44,652 nt of DNA from DASPKT01 sp035626475 (GTDB lineage Bacteria > Pseudomonadota > Alphaproteobacteria > Azospirillales > Azospirillaceae), in NCBI GenBank assembly GCA_035626475.1, contig DASPNP010000052.1, positions 1 to 44,652 of the forward strand. Direction: 5' to 3'. Every line of letters starts with the position of its first letter. Positions within the stretch are counted from its first letter, which is position 1. The position numbers and the translations under genes are program-made. Shown in pieces: positions 6,921 through 16,400 of this stretch. The notes below the pieces were generated by a model that saw only the letters and a program-made list of their open reading frames with translations, was not told the DNA's origin and ran no database searches.

Positions 6921-8758
6921 GCCGGCACTCCCTCGGCCGGACCCTCGGCGGGCTCGTCCTCCGGCTGCCAGCGGGCGGCGGCGACGATGCCCCAGAGGGC
7001 CAGGATGTTGTTGGCGCCCCAGAAGGCGTTGGCCAGCAGCCCGCCCCAATTGTAGGCGTCGCTGCCCAGCCAGTTCGCCACGGTGGCGTAGACCAGCCCG
7101 GCGATGGTGAGCCCGACCACCGCCAGCTGCGGCCAGACCAGATGCAGGAAGCTGCCCTCCTGCCGGTCCTTCGGCGTGACCGGGAACTTGATCTTCTCGC
7201 GCTTCAGCACCGTCCAGATCGCCCGCAGGCTGATCGGGAAGAAGCTCAGCCAGTTGCGCTTGCCCTGGTAGCTGGGCACGCCCCAGGCGCCGATCATGAA
7301 GGCCAGCTCGTTCATGATCAGGAACGGGATGATGTGCTTGAAGAACTCCACCGAATAGGTGGCGACGGGCGCGATCCCGGTGAACAGATAGACGATCGGC
7401 GCCAGGAAGAAGACCGTGTTCCACAGCGCGCCGAGATACGAGTAGAAGGTCGCGGCGTACATGATCTTCTGCTTCCAGGACAGGCCCCGCCACAGCAGCG
7501 GGTTGTCGCTGAACAGGATGTCCAGGCTGCCGCCGGCGTATTTGAAGCGCTGGATGGTCCAGGACAGCAGGTCCTGCGGCGACAGCATCTTGGTCTCGAC
7601 ATGCGGGTGCAGCACCGACTTCCAGCGCCGGTCGGTGTCGTTGTGCAGCACCAGCGAGGTGTAGATGTCCTCCGAAACGTGGAACTTGTAGGGCGTCAGC
7701 TCCTCCTCCAGCGCCGCCTCGGCCGTCAGCATGCCGGCGACGGCCGGGTCCAGCGCCTCCTCGCCGGTGAGCCTCAGCGTCTCGCGCCCGCTCTCGCGCG
7801 CCTTGCGGCTGACGGCGCGGGCGAAGGACTTCAGCGCCGCCTGCATCACCGCGTCGCGCCGGTGGATGCTGGAGGCGCCGCAGCAGAAGGAGGCGTTGCA
7901 CCAGTTCCGTCGGCGCTGGATCACGTCGAAGAACATCTGGCTGTCATTGACGAAGGGATCGCGGCCCAGATGGATCGGCCCCGCCACCTTCTCCACCGCG
8001 CGCCCCGCGATCCTGCCGACCGCGCCCAGGCGGCGGCCCCAGGCCTCATGCAGCCGGGTGCCCTCGGGCAAATCGTAGAACCAGTGCGGCGTCTGCACCC
8101 AGGCGACATCGGGGTCGCGGAAATAGCCCAGCGTCCGCTCCAGCATGGTCGGGAAGGGCCGCGTGTCGGCGTCGCAGATGACCAGGAAGTCGCCCGAGGT
8201 CTGCTCCATGGCGTTGCGCAGGTTGCCCGCCTTGAAGCCGATGTTGGTGGTGCGGGTCAGGTAGCCGACCCCCTCCTCCTCCGCGACCCGGCGCATCTCC
8301 TCCCGCTTGCCGTCGTCCAGCACATGGATGCGCAGGTCGATCGGGTGCGGGTAGCGCATCGCCTTGGCGTCGCGCAGGCCGAGTCGCACCAGCTCCGGGT
8401 CCTCGCTGTAGGTCGCGAAGAACACGTCCACCGCCACCGGCCGGTCCGGCGGGTCGGGATCGTCGGTGCACTCCCCGATTCGGGCCGGCGGCGGCTGGAT
8501 CGGCGTGTCGCGGCAGAGCCAGAGGTTGAAGGTGAAGAGCACCAGCCCGATGAAGGCCAGGGTCTCGGCCGCGGCCAGCGGGACGGCGAACCACAGCGCC
8601 TCGGGGTTCAGCGATTCGGTCCAGCGCCAATGCAGGTACCAGACGCCCAGGCACAGGTTGGTGACCGCGACGAACTGCCAGAGCAGCTCGCGGGCGGTGG
8701 AATGGGGCACGGGTTCGGGCGGGCGCCGATCCTCGAACCTGTCGAAATAGAACCCCAT
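6917..8758 (-). CDS. Cellulose-synthase-like GT2 membrane glycosyltransferase
   Basis: A 613-residue processive-type family 2 glycosyltransferase. Two N-terminal membrane segments (about 28-48 and 60-82) precede a cytoplasmic catalytic domain with VLDDGK (Asp148/149), CDADT (Asp196/198) and SEDI (Glu363-Asp364). About four further membrane segments lie after residue 425. The QxxRW motif of cellulose, hyaluronan and chitin synthases is altered to QRFKY (403-407), in QRFKYAGGSLDIL. There is no PilZ domain, so c-di-GMP control is not evident. The start at ATG 8758 is preferred; a GTG at 8839 would extend it across a region with a strong divergent promoter and atypical codons. The product is unknown but should be a beta-linked glycan pushed through the inner membrane. 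It is coupled to the DUF3131-like gene. Confidence 0.9.
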   Translation of the reverse strand: MGFYFDRFEDRRPPEPVPHSTARELLWQFVAVTNLCLGVWYLHWRWTESLNPEALWFAVPLAAAETLAFIGLVLFTFNLWLCRDTPIQPPPARIGECTDDPDPPDRPVAVDVFFATYSEDPELVRLGLRDAKAMRYPHPIDLRIHVLDDGKREEMRRVAEEEGVGYLTRTTNIGFKAGNLRNAMEQTSGDFLVICDADTRPFPTMLERTLGYFRDPDVAWVQTPHWFYDLPEGTRLHEAWGRRLGAVGRIAGRAVEKVAGPIHLGRDPFVNDSQMFFDVIQRRRNWCNASFCCGASSIHRRDAVMQAALKSFARAVSRKARESGRETLRLTGEEALDPAVAGMLTAEAALEEELTPYKFHVSEDIYTSLVLHNDTDRRWKSVLHPHVETKMLSPQDLLSWTIQRFKYAGGSLDILFSDNPLLWRGLSWKQKIMYAATFYSYLGALWNTVFFLAPIVYLFTGIAPVATYSVEFFKHIIPFLIMNELAFMIGAWGVPSYQGKRNWLSFFPISLRAIWTVLKREKIKFPVTPKDRQEGSFLHLVWPQLAVVGLTIAGLVYATVANWLGSDAYNWGGLLANAFWGANNILALWGIVAAARWQPEDEPAEGPAEGVPA

Positions 8759-8801
8759 GCCGCCGCCGCTCGCCTCGCCAACTAGTCGCCCGCGCGTGAA
8801 C

Positions 8802-8831
8802 TGGATTTCGGCGGATAACCTTTCATATAAT
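8802..8831 (+). promoter_or_regulatory. Candidate sigma-70-type promoter for the barrel/lipoprotein pair
   Basis: A perfect TATAAT occurs at 8826-8831 in an AT-richer patch of otherwise high-GC sequence. A weak -35 candidate is TGGATT at 8802-8807 with an 18-base spacer. A transcript starting near 8838 would have a leader of about 27 bases with AAGGGG before the ATG at 8865. The patch lies between divergent genes and may also hold the promoter of the glycosyltransferase operon. Confidence 0.5.
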
Positions 8832-8864
8832 GTGACCACCGAAGCAAACCCGGTTCAAGGGGCG

Positions 8865-9797
8865 ATGCGCGCCACTATCCTTCTATCCATGGTGGCCGTC
8901 GCCGCTTTCCCCGCCTTCGCCGCCGATACGCCCCCCCAGGACTGGCGGGCGGAGGATGTGCGGGCGGGCCTCGCCTCCTCCTTCGCCCTGCCCTGGGACG
9001 AGCTCTATGTGAAGCGCACGCCGTCTGAATGGCGCAACGCGCTGGACGGGCTGACGCTGGGCGCCGCCTTCGCCGTGCCGCTGTCGCGCGACCGGGAGCC
9101 CGGGCCCCGCGACGGCCAGGCGGCCGGCCGGCAGACCGGCAGCTCGACCCTGCAGGCCGTCGCCCAGTACAAGCCGCTCGGCCACTGGTTCGTCCGCGCC
9201 ACCGCCTACGCCTATCTGGACCGTGACCGGCAGGCGCCCTGGAATCCGGACTTCAGCTATTCCTTCGGCTATGACGACCCCCGTCCCTTCAGCCTGAGCC
9301 TGGTCTACGCCAATTACGGCGGCAACCGCTTCAGCCCCGACCGGCGCGACGACGAGGTGGCGACGCGCTTCAACGGTGGCACCTGGTCGCTGGGCTGGAA
9401 GCTGGTGGTGCCGCGCCCGCTGGCCGACCCGTTCCTGATCGACCGCGACCGGACCATCCCCTGCGGCGTGAACCTGAACCTCACGCCGCGCTTCTACGAC
9501 GACCGGCTGGGACGGGACCGCGGCTGGAAGGAGTCGCTGTCGCTGGGCTGCCGGGCGCCGGTGGCCGGGGGCTTCTACCTGGAGGGGCAGGCCTTCGCCT
9601 ATCCGGACAGCGGCGACAAGCAGCCCTGGGACCCGGACTTCACCTACGGCTTCGGCTACAACGGCGGCTGGCCGGGGAACCTGACCGTGCAGTACGCCAA
9701 CTATTCCGGCAACCGCTTCCCCGGCTCGGACCGGGGCATCAGCCAGGGCCGCTTCAAGGACGGGGAGATCACGGTATCATGGACCTACAGCTGGTGA
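8865..9797 (+). CDS. Predicted outer-membrane beta-barrel with internal duplication
   Basis: A 310-residue exported protein. A signal peptide (MRATILLSMVAVAAFPAFAA, residues 1-20) precedes two homologous halves. Residues about 110-160 and 237-290 share PW(N/D)PDF(S/T)Y(S/G)FGY followed by YANY(G/S)GNRF. Alternating polar/aromatic strands and a final WTYSW with an aromatic C-terminal residue are typical of outer-membrane barrels. No known family was recognised with certainty; some cellulose-associated outer-membrane proteins look similar. The start ATG 8865 has AAGGGG upstream and directly yields the signal peptide. It overlaps the next gene as TGATG and is divergent from the GT2/DUF3131 pair, suggesting that it provides the outer-membrane part of that system. 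Confidence 0.82.
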   Translation: MRATILLSMVAVAAFPAFAADTPPQDWRAEDVRAGLASSFALPWDELYVKRTPSEWRNALDGLTLGAAFAVPLSRDREPGPRDGQAAGRQTGSSTLQAVAQYKPLGHWFVRATAYAYLDRDRQAPWNPDFSYSFGYDDPRPFSLSLVYANYGGNRFSPDRRDDEVATRFNGGTWSLGWKLVVPRPLADPFLIDRDRTIPCGVNLNLTPRFYDDRLGRDRGWKESLSLGCRAPVAGGFYLEGQAFAYPDSGDKQPWDPDFTYGFGYNGGWPGNLTVQYANYSGNRFPGSDRGISQGRFKDGEITVSWTYSW

Positions 9798-11023
9798 TGC
9801 GCCGCGCCGCCTCCGCCCTGCTGCTGGGCGCCGCGCTGGCCGGCCTGGCCGGCTGCGGCGTCGTGGTCCGCGCCGTGACGGGCGAGGAGAAGGCGGTTCA
9901 AGTCGCTGGCCCGGTAGCCGCCCCCGCCGCCCCGCGCGAGCTGAGCGCCGATGAGCGCCGCTGGGCCGAGGCCGCCTGGGCCTATTTCCGCACCAACCAG
10001 GATCCCGGCCAGGGCCTGACCAACTCCGTCGCCGGCTACGGCTCCAGCACCATGTGGGAGGCGGGCGACACGTTGGCGGCGCTGGTCTCGGCGCGGGCGC
10101 TGGAGCTGATCGACGCCAAGGAGTTCGACTACCGCTTCAGCCTGCTGCTGGGCTTCCTCGGCACCATGGAGCTGGCGGACGGCAAGCTGCCGAACAAGAC
10201 CTACGACGTGCGGACCGGCCGCATGACCCGCAACGGCGCGCCCGGCACCGACGGCTGGTCGGCGGTGGACACCGGTCGCCTGCTGGTCTGGCTGCGCATC
10301 GCCGCGGCCCGGCACCCGGACAAGGCCGAATACGTCGCCCGCGCCGTCTCCCGCCTGGACCTCTGCGCCGCCGTCTCGCCCGAGGGCCGGCTGCTGGGCG
10401 CGGCCGCCGGCGGCTTCACCACGCGCTATCCCGAGGCGTCGCGCGGCTATGAGCGTTACGCCGCCATCGGCTACCGGCTCTGGGGCGTCGATGTCGCGCC
10501 GCCCGCCGACCCGGCGGCCCCGGTGCTGAGCGGTCCCGCCATGCTGGCCGGGCTGGAGCTGGGCTGGAGGGATGCCTGGGACGGCGCGGCGGACGAGGCG
10601 CGGGCCCTCGCCGAGCGGCAGGCCGCGCGCACGGCCGGGGGCACCGCCACCGCCCGCACCGAGTTCCTGCGCAAGGAGGCGCCCTATTTCGTCTTCGGAA
10701 CGGTCGAGGCGGGCGGGCAGCCCTGGGCGGTGCTGGAGCCGAACGGCACGCCGCAGCCGGGACTGGCCCTGGTCTCCACCCGCGCGGCGATGGGCCTCTG
10801 GGCCCTGTTCCCGGAGCGGATGGAGCCGGCGCGCGCCGTGGTCGCCGAGCTGCGCGACGACGGCAAGGGCTGGTTCGAGGGCCGCTACGAGAAGACCGGC
10901 ACCTACGAGTGGACCCTGTCCGCCAGCACCAACGCCCAGGTGCTGGAGGCGCTGCATTACCGCCGCTCCGGCCCCTTCCTGGCGGACGCCACCCCGGCCG
11001 TGCCGCCGCGCAGCTGCCGCTAG
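9797..11023 (+). CDS. DUF3131-like lipoprotein
   Basis: A 408-residue protein with a lipoprotein signal: the lipobox LAGC places the lipid-bearing cysteine at about residue 20 (MRRAASALLLGAALAGLAGC). The mature domain resembles DUF3131 and is paralogous to the inner-membrane-anchored protein at 5568-6920 (for example STMWEAGDTLAAL, DGWSAVDTGRLLVWL, TLSASTNAQVLEALHYR). An ATG at 9797 overlaps the barrel stop (TGATG) and gives a compact lipoprotein signal; ATG 9779 in the same frame would add six residues. A pair of related periplasmic domains, one on each membrane and flanking a GT2 synthase and a barrel, suggests a trans-envelope polysaccharide assembly. The activity is unknown. Confidence 0.83.
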   Translation: MRRAASALLLGAALAGLAGCGVVVRAVTGEEKAVQVAGPVAAPAAPRELSADERRWAEAAWAYFRTNQDPGQGLTNSVAGYGSSTMWEAGDTLAALVSARALELIDAKEFDYRFSLLLGFLGTMELADGKLPNKTYDVRTGRMTRNGAPGTDGWSAVDTGRLLVWLRIAAARHPDKAEYVARAVSRLDLCAAVSPEGRLLGAAAGGFTTRYPEASRGYERYAAIGYRLWGVDVAPPADPAAPVLSGPAMLAGLELGWRDAWDGAADEARALAERQAARTAGGTATARTEFLRKEAPYFVFGTVEAGGQPWAVLEPNGTPQPGLALVSTRAAMGLWALFPERMEPARAVVAELRDDGKGWFEGRYEKTGTYEWTLSASTNAQVLEALHYRRSGPFLADATPAVPPRSCR

Positions 11024-11059
11024 GTGGGTCCAGGGGACTTTGAGAGGCTGGGGCGTGGT

Positions 11060-11235
11060 GCGTCCTTCGACAAGCTCAGGATGAGGTATGGGGAATGCCA
11101 GGCACTCCCGATCCATTCACTGGGAGCAGCACCCAACCACCTCATCCTGAGCTTGTCGAAGGACCCACGCCCCCAACACGCCCCTGGCCGGGAGCAGCAA
11201 GAAGGTCCTCATCCTGAGCCTGTCGAAGGACGCAC
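11060..11235. repeat. Three copies of a dispersed palindromic repeat
   Basis: The motif CTTCGACAAGCTCAGGATGA occurs forward at 11060-11086 and inverted at 11140-11164 and 11206-11235. The first two can pair to form a long hairpin whose arms extend into imperfect GGGCGTGG/CCACGCCC flanks. Similar repeats are widespread between genes in alphaproteobacteria. They occupy the gap between the convergent lipoprotein and GAF genes and may act as a terminator. Nothing else is evident in 11024-11272. Confidence 0.85.
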
Positions 11236-11272
11236 AAAATCAACGCTGCCCGCGTTTACGGCCGAGCCGCCA

Positions 11273-11797
11273 CTACGGCAACTCGACCGCACCCCCGGCG
11301 GCGTTCAGCGCGGCGAGGCGCAGGCGGATGGTGGCGCTGGCCATCTCCGCCAGGCTGGACAGCAGCTTCAGCTGGGCGGCGTTGAAGTTGCGCGGTTCGT
11401 GGCCCAGCAGGCAGAAGGAGCCGAGCGAATGGCCGGCCTCCGACGTCAGCGGCACGCCGGCGTAGAAGCGGAAATGCGGCTCGCCCTTGACCAGCGGGTG
11501 GTCGCGGAAGCGCGGGTCGTCCGCCATGTCCTCCAGGATCAACGGCGCGCCCTGCGCCACCGTGTGGTGGCAGAAGGTGATGTCGCGCGGCAGCTCGCGC
11601 ACATCCAGGCCGGCCGCCGACTTGCACCAGAGCCTGTCATGGTCGACCAGCGACACCAGCGCGATCGGCACGTCGAAGAAGCCGCGCGCCCAGTCGGTCA
11701 GCCGGTCGAAGGCCGGCTCATCCGGCGTGTCCAGGATGCGGCAGTCATGCAGCGCCGCCAGCCGCTCCGCCTCCCCGCCCGTCGCCCGTTCCGCCAT
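11273..11797 (-). CDS. Stand-alone GAF-domain protein
   Basis: A 174-residue cytoplasmic protein that is almost entirely one GAF domain. RLAALHDCRILDTPDEPAFD, ITFCHHTV, LEDMADDPRFRDHPLV and RFYAGVPL are typical of the GAF subgroup found before kinases and cyclases. There is no output domain, so it is a sensor or binding subunit of unknown ligand. The start at ATG 11797 is chosen because GGGGAGG lies five bases upstream; an ATG at 11830 in the same frame lacks this. Confidence 0.87.
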   Translation of the reverse strand: MAERATGGEAERLAALHDCRILDTPDEPAFDRLTDWARGFFDVPIALVSLVDHDRLWCKSAAGLDVRELPRDITFCHHTVAQGAPLILEDMADDPRFRDHPLVKGEPHFRFYAGVPLTSEAGHSLGSFCLLGHEPRNFNAAQLKLLSSLAEMASATIRLRLAALNAAGGAVELP

Positions 11798-11881
11798 GCC
11801 ATCCTCCCCGCGGATCATCCCAGGGCGCATTAGCGCGACAGGCGAGGATTGTCCATGGGGGGAATGAGGGGTGCGGCCGAC

Positions 11882-13099
11882 TCAGCGCCGCTCGAAGCCG
11901 CTGCCCCGTACGTCGGCGCCGGCCAGCAGCGGGGTCTCGATCGTGGCCCCCTCGAGGATGGCGTCCTTGAGCATGGCGCCGGTGAAGTCGGTGGCGGATA
12001 TCCGCGCGTTGCGCATCCGCACCGCCAGCGAGCGGCCGGTCTTCTGGCCCTGCGGCCCGACGATCTCCATCGGCTCCAGCATGGCGCCGCGGAACTTGGC
12101 GCGGGTGAGGTCGGCGCCCGAGAGGTCGGCGCCGTTGAGGATGCTCTGCGACAGGTCGGCCTCGGTCAGGTCGGCGCCCTTCAGATCGGCCAGCACCAGC
12201 AGCGCCCCCACCAGCTTGGCCCGCGCCAGCGGCGTGCCGGACAGCAGCGCGCCCGAGAGGTCGGCGCCGGTGAGGTCCAGGCCGGTCAGGCTCAGGGTCG
12301 TGAAGTCGCCGCGCTGGCCGCCGGCGCCGTTGGTGCGGATCCATTCGGCATGGCCGCCGATGATCCGGCCGACATCCTCCGGCAGCTGCGACCCGGACGA
12401 GCGGTAGACGGCGCCCGACAGGTCCGCCCCGCCCATGTCGCAGCTGGACAGGTCGACATTGCGCAGCACCGCGTCCTTCAGGCTGGCGCCGCGGAAGCTC
12501 GCCCCCCTCAGCTTGGCGCCGTTCAGGGTGGCGCCCTTCAGCTTGGCGCCGGCGAAGTTCGCCCCCTCCAGGTCGGCGCCGCAGAGATTGACCCCGAACA
12601 TCGTCGCCTGCGCGAACTTGGCGCCCCGGGCCGAGCTGACCGCCAGATTGGCGCCGGTCATGTCGCAATTGGCGAAGTTGGCGGCATCCAGCGTCGCCCC
12701 CTCCAGATCGACCGAGCGCTCCTTGCTCTCCGCCGTGCGCTTGTCGACCAGCTGGCCGGGGCGCAGGTCGGCCTCGAAGAAGTCGGTGCCCTTCAGGACG
12801 CATTTGGTCAGCCGGGCGCCGCGCAGATCGGCGCGGGCGAAGCGGCTGCCGGACAGGTCCGCCTCGGTGAAGTCGGCGCCGAACAGGTCGGCCCGCTCGA
12901 AGCCCGCGTCCAGCAGCTGCGACGCGGCGGCCAGCAGGCCGGGCAGCTGCGCCTCGGTCAGCAGCAGCCCCTTGGCGCGGCGACCGCGCAGATCGAGCAT
13001 GGGCCAGTTCAGGCGCACCCCGCCCGAGCGCCGCTCCAGATATTTCCGGTGCTGCTGCATCGCGCGGACGACGCTCTCGACCGTGGCGGCCTGCGTCAT
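11882..13099 (-). CDS. Pentapeptide-repeat protein
   Basis: A 405-residue protein dominated by A(D/N)LxG-type pentapeptide repeats in three blocks: about residues 68-112, 128-230 and 270-400. They should form right-handed quadrilateral beta-helices. Short insertions include DKRTAESKERSVDLEGA and a helical GSQLPEDVGRIIGGHAEWI segment near residue 235. The N-terminal 60 residues are non-repetitive and helical. There is no signal peptide. Functions in the family range from DNA mimicry (gyrase protection) to scaffolding, and nothing here decides between them. The gene points away from the hybrid kinase across a 308-bp gap. Confidence 0.93.
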   Translation of the reverse strand: MTQAATVESVVRAMQQHRKYLERRSGGVRLNWPMLDLRGRRAKGLLLTEAQLPGLLAAASQLLDAGFERADLFGADFTEADLSGSRFARADLRGARLTKCVLKGTDFFEADLRPGQLVDKRTAESKERSVDLEGATLDAANFANCDMTGANLAVSSARGAKFAQATMFGVNLCGADLEGANFAGAKLKGATLNGAKLRGASFRGASLKDAVLRNVDLSSCDMGGADLSGAVYRSSGSQLPEDVGRIIGGHAEWIRTNGAGGQRGDFTTLSLTGLDLTGADLSGALLSGTPLARAKLVGALLVLADLKGADLTEADLSQSILNGADLSGADLTRAKFRGAMLEPMEIVGPQGQKTGRSLAVRMRNARISATDFTGAMLKDAILEGATIETPLLAGADVRGSGFERR

Positions 13100-13407
13100 C
13101 GCCCTGCCCCTGCGCGCTGATCGCCGCTTGGCGGTCGCATCCCCTCATCCCTTCCCCGCCGCCGGACCGTCACGGCTCCCAGCGGCGTATGGTTAGGAAG
13201 GGACGGCAAAAACGCCGCCACGCCAATCTATGCGCACGGATAGGTAGTTGGTCCTAACAGTTGCTGCGCGGCAAGCTTGTGAACCGCCGCGGCCATGGCC
13301 GGCCGCGTTGACGGCGCGCCGAAGCGCATGCGATTCTGAGAGGGATGACGGCGGTTCCGCCGTCCTGCGACGCGTCGGTTTTTCGTGAAGGAAGGCAGTT
13401 CCGCCCT
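13100..13407. other. Divergent intergenic region with a small inverted repeat
   Basis: This 308-bp gap separates the divergent pentapeptide-repeat and hybrid-kinase genes and must hold both promoters. GTTAGGA at 13192-13198 and TCCTAAC at 13252-13258 form an inverted pair 53 bases apart flanking an AT-richer stretch, a possible operator. CGGCCATGGCCG around 13290-13301 is a short palindrome. No small ORF with convincing codon use was seen. Confidence 0.35.
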
Positions 13408-16400
13408 ATGCGCACCGGCATCCTGTTCCGGCTGGCGGTCCTGCTCGCCCTCTGTCCGCTATCCGGCCCGGCGGCCGCCGAGGGACCGGCCGCGCCTGAC
13501 CCGTGGGAGCGGTTCGCCACGCCGGTCTTCCGCGACCTGACCACGCGCCAGGGCCTGCCGCACGACGCCGTGACCGACCTCGCCCAGGGGACGGACGGGC
13601 TGATGTGGATCGGCACCATGGGCGGGCTGGTGCGCTATGACGGTTACCGTCTCCGCGTCATGGGCAAGGGCGAGGCGCCGGAGACGCTGCCCGACAACTA
13701 TGTGCGCTCGCTGCTGCCCCTGCCCGGCGGCGGCGTTCTGGTGGCGACCAACGCCGGCGGGCTGGCGCGCTACCTGCCGACGGTGGACGGCTTCCGCCGC
13801 TATCCCGTCGGCGAGGGCGGCACCGTCCATGCCAAGATTTTCGCCCTGGCCGACGACGGGGCAAAGGGCGCCTGGATCGCCTCGGAGTTGGGGCTGGACC
13901 GGCTGGACTTCACCACCGACCGGATCGAGCGCGTGCCCCTGGCGATCGAGGGTGCCGCCCCCGCCCCGCAGCGCCTGTTCGCGGTGGCGCAGGACAGCCG
14001 GGGTCATCTCTGGATCGGCGGCAAGCCCGGCATCGCCGTGCGCCGCGCCGGGTCCGACCGGTTCGAGCGGCTGCGGGCCGCCGACCCGCTGGCGGCGGAA
14101 GTGCTGAAGGGCGAGGTCTGGGCCATCCGCGAGGATTCGGCCGGCCGCGTCTGGTTCGGCACCGCCTTCTCCGGCGCCGCCTATGTCGACCCGTCGGACG
14201 GGCGGGTGCGCGGCGTCCCGGGTCTCAGCGGCAACGACGCGCTGACCAGCCGCCGCACCATCCGCGACATCCTCGAGGTCTCCCCCGGGCGGCTGTGGTT
14301 CGCGACCGACGGCGCCGGCCTGCTGACCGTCGACATGGCGACCGGCACGGCGGCCCGGCTGGTCAGCGACCTGGCGGTACCGGCGACCTTGAATGGCGAA
14401 GGCCTGCGCGCCCTGCTGATGGACGACACCGGCAATGTCTGGGTCGGCACCAACCGGGGCGCGGAGCGGCATGACAGCCGGGCGCGGGTGGTGCGCAGCG
14501 TCTTCGCCTCCCCCACCAACGAGCGCGCCCTGTCCCAGTCCACCGTCTTCTCCGCCATGACCGACAGCCGTGGACGCCTCTGGGCCGGGCTGGGGCCGGG
14601 GCGCATCGACGTGTTCGACCCAGTTGCCGACAAAGTGCACCGGCTGCACCTGCCCGAGCCGCAGGCCGGCCGCGATGTGCAGGCGCTGCTGGAGGAGCCG
14701 GACGGCGGCGTGCTGGCGGGGACGCTCGGCGTCGCCCGTATCGACGGAAGGACGCTGGCCGTCACCACCTCCGCCGTGCCTTGCGTCGACGGCAAGGTCG
14801 TGCTCCACATCGGCCGCGACGGGGCGGACCTGCTGATCGGCACCTATGACGGGCTGTTCCGCCACAGCCCCGCCACGGGCGCCTGCGTGAACCGCCGCGC
14901 GGTGCCGGCCGATCCGACCGGCATCGCCGACAACCATATCCGCGCCACGCTGCGGCTGCCGGACGGGCGGCTGCTGGTCGGCACCGGTAACGGCGTCAGC
15001 ATCCAGGACCCGGGCGCATCAGGGTTCCGCAATATCACGCCCGACCCCGCCGATCCGGCCGGGCTGCCCCAGGGCTACGTCACCGAGATCCTGCGCGACG
15101 GCGAGGGGCGGGTCTGGATCAGCACGTCGGGCGGCGGCATCGCCATGGCGCCGGAGGCGGAGTTCGCGGGCAAGCCGCGCTTCCGCGTGCTGTCGCGCAA
15201 GGACGGGCTGCCGCACGACAATGTCGACGGGCTGGTCGCCGACGGCCGCGGGCTGATCTGGGCGGCGACGCCCACCAGCCTGGCGGTGATCGACGCCGAC
15301 ACGCTGAAGGTCCGCCGCCTGGGCGAGCGCGACGGCCAGGCGGTGGACAGCTACTATGTCCGCTCCATGGGACGCGGTCCGCAGGGCGAGGTGCTGTTCG
15401 GCGGCCCCGCCGGCCTGTCCATCGTGACGCCCGAGGCCATCGGCGCCGCTCCGCCCCCGGTCCGCTTCGCCGTCACCGGCCTGAGCGTCAACCAGCAGCG
15501 CCAACCCCCCGCCCGCATCCCCGGCGCGGGCGGGGGGTTGGACCTCGCCGCGAAGGAGCGCGGGCTGCAGGTCGACTTCGCCCTGCTGGACTACCGGACG
15601 CCGTCGGAGCTGCGCTACAGCTACACGCTGGAGGGCTTCGACGAGGGCTGGATCGAGGCGCTTCGCACCCTGCCCGCCGCCGCCTACACCAACCTGCCCG
15701 CGGGCAGCTACACGCTGCGCGCCCGGGTGGAGTCCACCATGACGGGCGAGCGGCTGGCGGAACTGTCGCTGCCCGTCGCCGTGGCGCCCTTCTGGTGGGA
15801 GAGCTGGTGGTTCCGGGCGCTGGCCGGCCTGGCGGCGCTGGGGCTGGTGGCCGCCATCGTGCAGGCGCGCACCGCGTACCTGCGGGCCCGCCAGCGCCAG
15901 CTGGAGGCCGTGGTCGAGGAGCGCACCCGCAGCCTGCTGCAGGCCAAGGAGGCGGCGGAGGCGGCGGCGCGCGCCAAATCGGCCTTCCTGGCGAGCATGA
16001 GCCATGAGATCCGCACGCCGCTGAACGGCGTCATCGGCTTCAACGACCTGCTGCTGGAAAGCCCGCTGACGTCGGAGCAGCGCGACTGGGCTCGCGTCGT
16101 GCGCGACGCCGGCCGCTCGCTGCTGACCGTCGTCAACGACGTGCTCGACTTCTCGCGCGCCGAGGCCGGGATGCTGACCCTGTCGCCCGAGCCCTTCGAC
16201 CCGGCCGAGCTGGCGCGGGGATCGGCCCGCATCGTCGCCGTCGCCGCCGCCGAGAAGGGGCTGACCTTGGAGGTCGACCTCGCCCCCGGCCTGCCCGCCT
16301 GGGTCTCGGGCGACCGCGGCCGGCTGCGCCAGGTGCTGCTGAACCTGCTGAACAACGCGGTCAAGTTCACCGAGACGGGCGGCGTGGTGCTGTCGGTGGC

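Noticed and set aside
6921..7901. N-terminal extension of the DUF3131-like protein to 7901 in the same frame
   Set aside because: It lies wholly inside the GT2 gene and reads as shadow sequence. The ATG at 6920 overlaps the GT2 stop as ATGA.
7142..8785. Long plus-strand frame opposite the GT2 gene
   Set aside because: Low-complexity His/Val/Gln/Arg translation without motifs; the minus strand has all GT2 motifs.
8759..8839. 27-residue N-terminal extension of the GT2 protein from GTG 8839
   Set aside because: It covers the promoter-like AT-rich patch and has atypical codons; homologous GT2 proteins normally start near the first membrane segment.
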